From an uncultured Prevotella sp. (GTDB taxonomy: Bacteria; Bacteroidota; Bacteroidia; Bacteroidales; Bacteroidaceae): 13,692 nt of DNA. Location of the stretch: contig CAKQCV010000060.1 in NCBI GenBank assembly GCA_934217675.1, positions 1-13,692 on the forward strand, given 5' to 3'. Below are positions 12,807-13,692 of the stretch, one piece after another (position 1 is the first letter of the stretch; every line of letters begins with the position of its first letter). Made by a program: the position numbers and the translations under genes. Under the pieces are notes generated by a model, which was not told the origin of the DNA, did no database searches, and worked only from the letters and a program-made list of their open reading frames with translations.

Positions 12807-12840
12807 ATCCTCCATAATCGCTACAAGGACTATGGAGGAT
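12801..12840 (-). terminator. Rho-independent terminator of the GGGtGRT gene
   Basis: ATCCTCCATA (12807-12816) and TATGGAGGAT (12831-12840) form a perfect 10-bp stem. On the minus strand it is followed by TTTTTTG. It lies 32 bases after the stop at 12872. Confidence 0.9.
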
Positions 12841-12871
12841 AATTCTATATAAATACCTGATAAACAGATTA

Positions 12872-13692
12872 TTACTTCTTGTTCAGAGCCAAATCAACAG
12901 CCACTGCGATAGCTACTGATGCACCTACCATTGGGTTGTTACCCATACCCAGGAAGCCCATCATCTCTACGTGGGCAGGAACTGAAGAAGAACCTGCAAA
13001 CTGAGCGTCAGAGTGCATACGACCCATTGTATCGGTCATACCATAAGAAGCTGGACCAGCTGCCATGTTGTCTGGGTGAAGAGTACGACCAGTACCACCA
13101 CCAGAAGCTACTGAGAAGTATGGCTTGCCAGCAGCAATACGCTCTTTCTTGTATGTGCCAGCTACTGGATGCTGGAAACGTGTTGGGTTTGTAGAGTTAC
13201 CGGTGATTGAAACATCAACATCTTCACTCCAGTTGATAGCAACACCCTCGCGAACATCATTAGCACCATAGCAATTAACTTTGGCACGTGGACCATCAGA
13301 ATAAGCGATACGGTCAACAACTTTCAGTTCTCCTGTATAGTAATCGAACTCTGTCTTGACATAGGTGAAACCGTTGATACGGCTGATAATCTGTGCTGCA
13401 TCTTTTCCAAGACCATTCAAGATAACGCGCAATGGGTTCTTGCGAACTTTGTTTGCCATCTCGGCAATCTTGATTGCACCTTCGGCAGCAGCAAACGACT
13501 CATGACCTGCCAAAAAGGCAAAGCACTGTGTTTCCTCGCGGAGCAAACGTGCAGCAAGGTTACCATGTCCGAGACCAACCTTACGGTCATCAGCAACAGA
13601 ACCTGGGATGCAGAATGACTGCAGACCTACACCGATAGCTTCGGCAGCATCAGCAGCAGTCTTTACACCACGCTTGATGGCGATGGCAGCAC
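12872..13692 (-). CDS. GGGtGRT family protein (5' end cut by window edge)
   Basis: The minus-strand frame is open from the right edge to the TAA at 12872-12874, giving the last 272 residues. The family signature is present exactly: SVASGGGTGRTLHPDNMAAG. Other well-kept blocks are GHGNLAARLLREETQCFAFL, GHESFAAAEGAIKIAEMANK and FLGMGNNPMVGASVAIAVAV at the C-terminus. The N-terminal part lies outside the window. The family is known from anaerobic Bacteroidetes and Firmicutes and has no established function that I know of. Composition is richer in GC than the rest of the window and the gene has a tidy terminator, marking it as host chromosome. The element sits directly downstream without damaging it. 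Confidence 0.9.
   Translation of the reverse strand, partial: AAIAIKRGVKTAADAAEAIGVGLQSFCIPGSVADDRKVGLGHGNLAARLLREETQCFAFLAGHESFAAAEGAIKIAEMANKVRKNPLRVILNGLGKDAAQIISRINGFTYVKTEFDYYTGELKVVDRIAYSDGPRAKVNCYGANDVREGVAINWSEDVDVSITGNSTNPTRFQHPVAGTYKKERIAAGKPYFSVASGGGTGRTLHPDNMAAGPASYGMTDTMGRMHSDAQFAGSSSVPAHVEMMGFLGMGNNPMVGASVAIAVAVDLALNKK

Noticed and set aside
1..13692. CRISPR array, tRNA, rRNA or relaxase gene
   Set aside because: No regularly spaced repeat units, no cloverleaf-like sequence and no HUH or MOB motifs were seen on either strand.

Overview
The window reads as the right-hand part of an integrated mobile element in a Bacteroidetes chromosome, most likely Prevotella or a close relative, followed by a piece of host DNA. 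Support for this: AT-rich sequence; little Shine-Dalgarno signal at most starts; TAnnTTTG-type -7 boxes; gene families typical of Bacteroidetes mobile DNA (DUF3871, DUF1071/Sak3 annealing protein, BT4734-like primase, IntDOT-like tyrosine recombinase); and a host GGGtGRT-family gene at the right edge. The left end of the element lies outside the window. No relaxase, coupling protein, conjugation gene or phage structural gene is present, so the type of element (conjugative, mobilizable or phage-like) cannot be decided here.

Layout. (1) Bases 1-2376, minus strand: a single-strand annealing protein (cut by the window edge), DUF3871, and three very small genes packed upstream. (2) 2390-2770: a broken minus-strand reading frame containing a terminator hairpin. 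(3) 2771-3531, plus strand: two overlapping genes of unknown function. (4) 3532-3862: a structured non-coding region with TAGGTAAA-type repeats in both orientations, a perfect 14-bp inverted repeat, a strong terminator and a leader hairpin with a possible alternative fold. (5) 3863-4756: a protein that looks like a degenerate relative of the BT4734-like primase, followed directly by a 224-bp MITE-like insertion with 30-bp inverted ends and a 9-bp target duplication. (6) 5210-8076, plus: an SF2-type helicase without the Walker A lysine, coupled to the BT4734-like primase. (7) A shared hairpin terminator separates these from a convergent minus-strand operon (10391 to 8117): a Cys-rich membrane peptide, a radical SAM enzyme, and a membrane-anchored RecA/RepA-like ATPase with a C-terminal HTH. 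(8) 10542-11273: a hypothetical DNA-binding-like protein and a doubtful small membrane ORF. (9) 11355-12559: a tyrosine recombinase split by a single-base frameshift. (10) 12560-12871: a non-coding junction with a perfect 13-bp palindrome (possible attachment or recombinase site) and the host gene's terminator. (11) 12872 to the right edge: the host GGGtGRT gene.

How the genes may work together. The annealing protein, primase, SF2 helicase and RepA-like ATPase together suggest that the element replicates or repairs its own DNA after excision, with the 3.5-3.9 kb and 5.0 kb structured regions as candidate origins or control sites. If the assembly is right, the frameshift in the integrase would leave this copy fixed in place. 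The least familiar parts are the pairing of a primase with a degenerate primase-like homologue, and the peptide/radical SAM/membrane ATPase operon.
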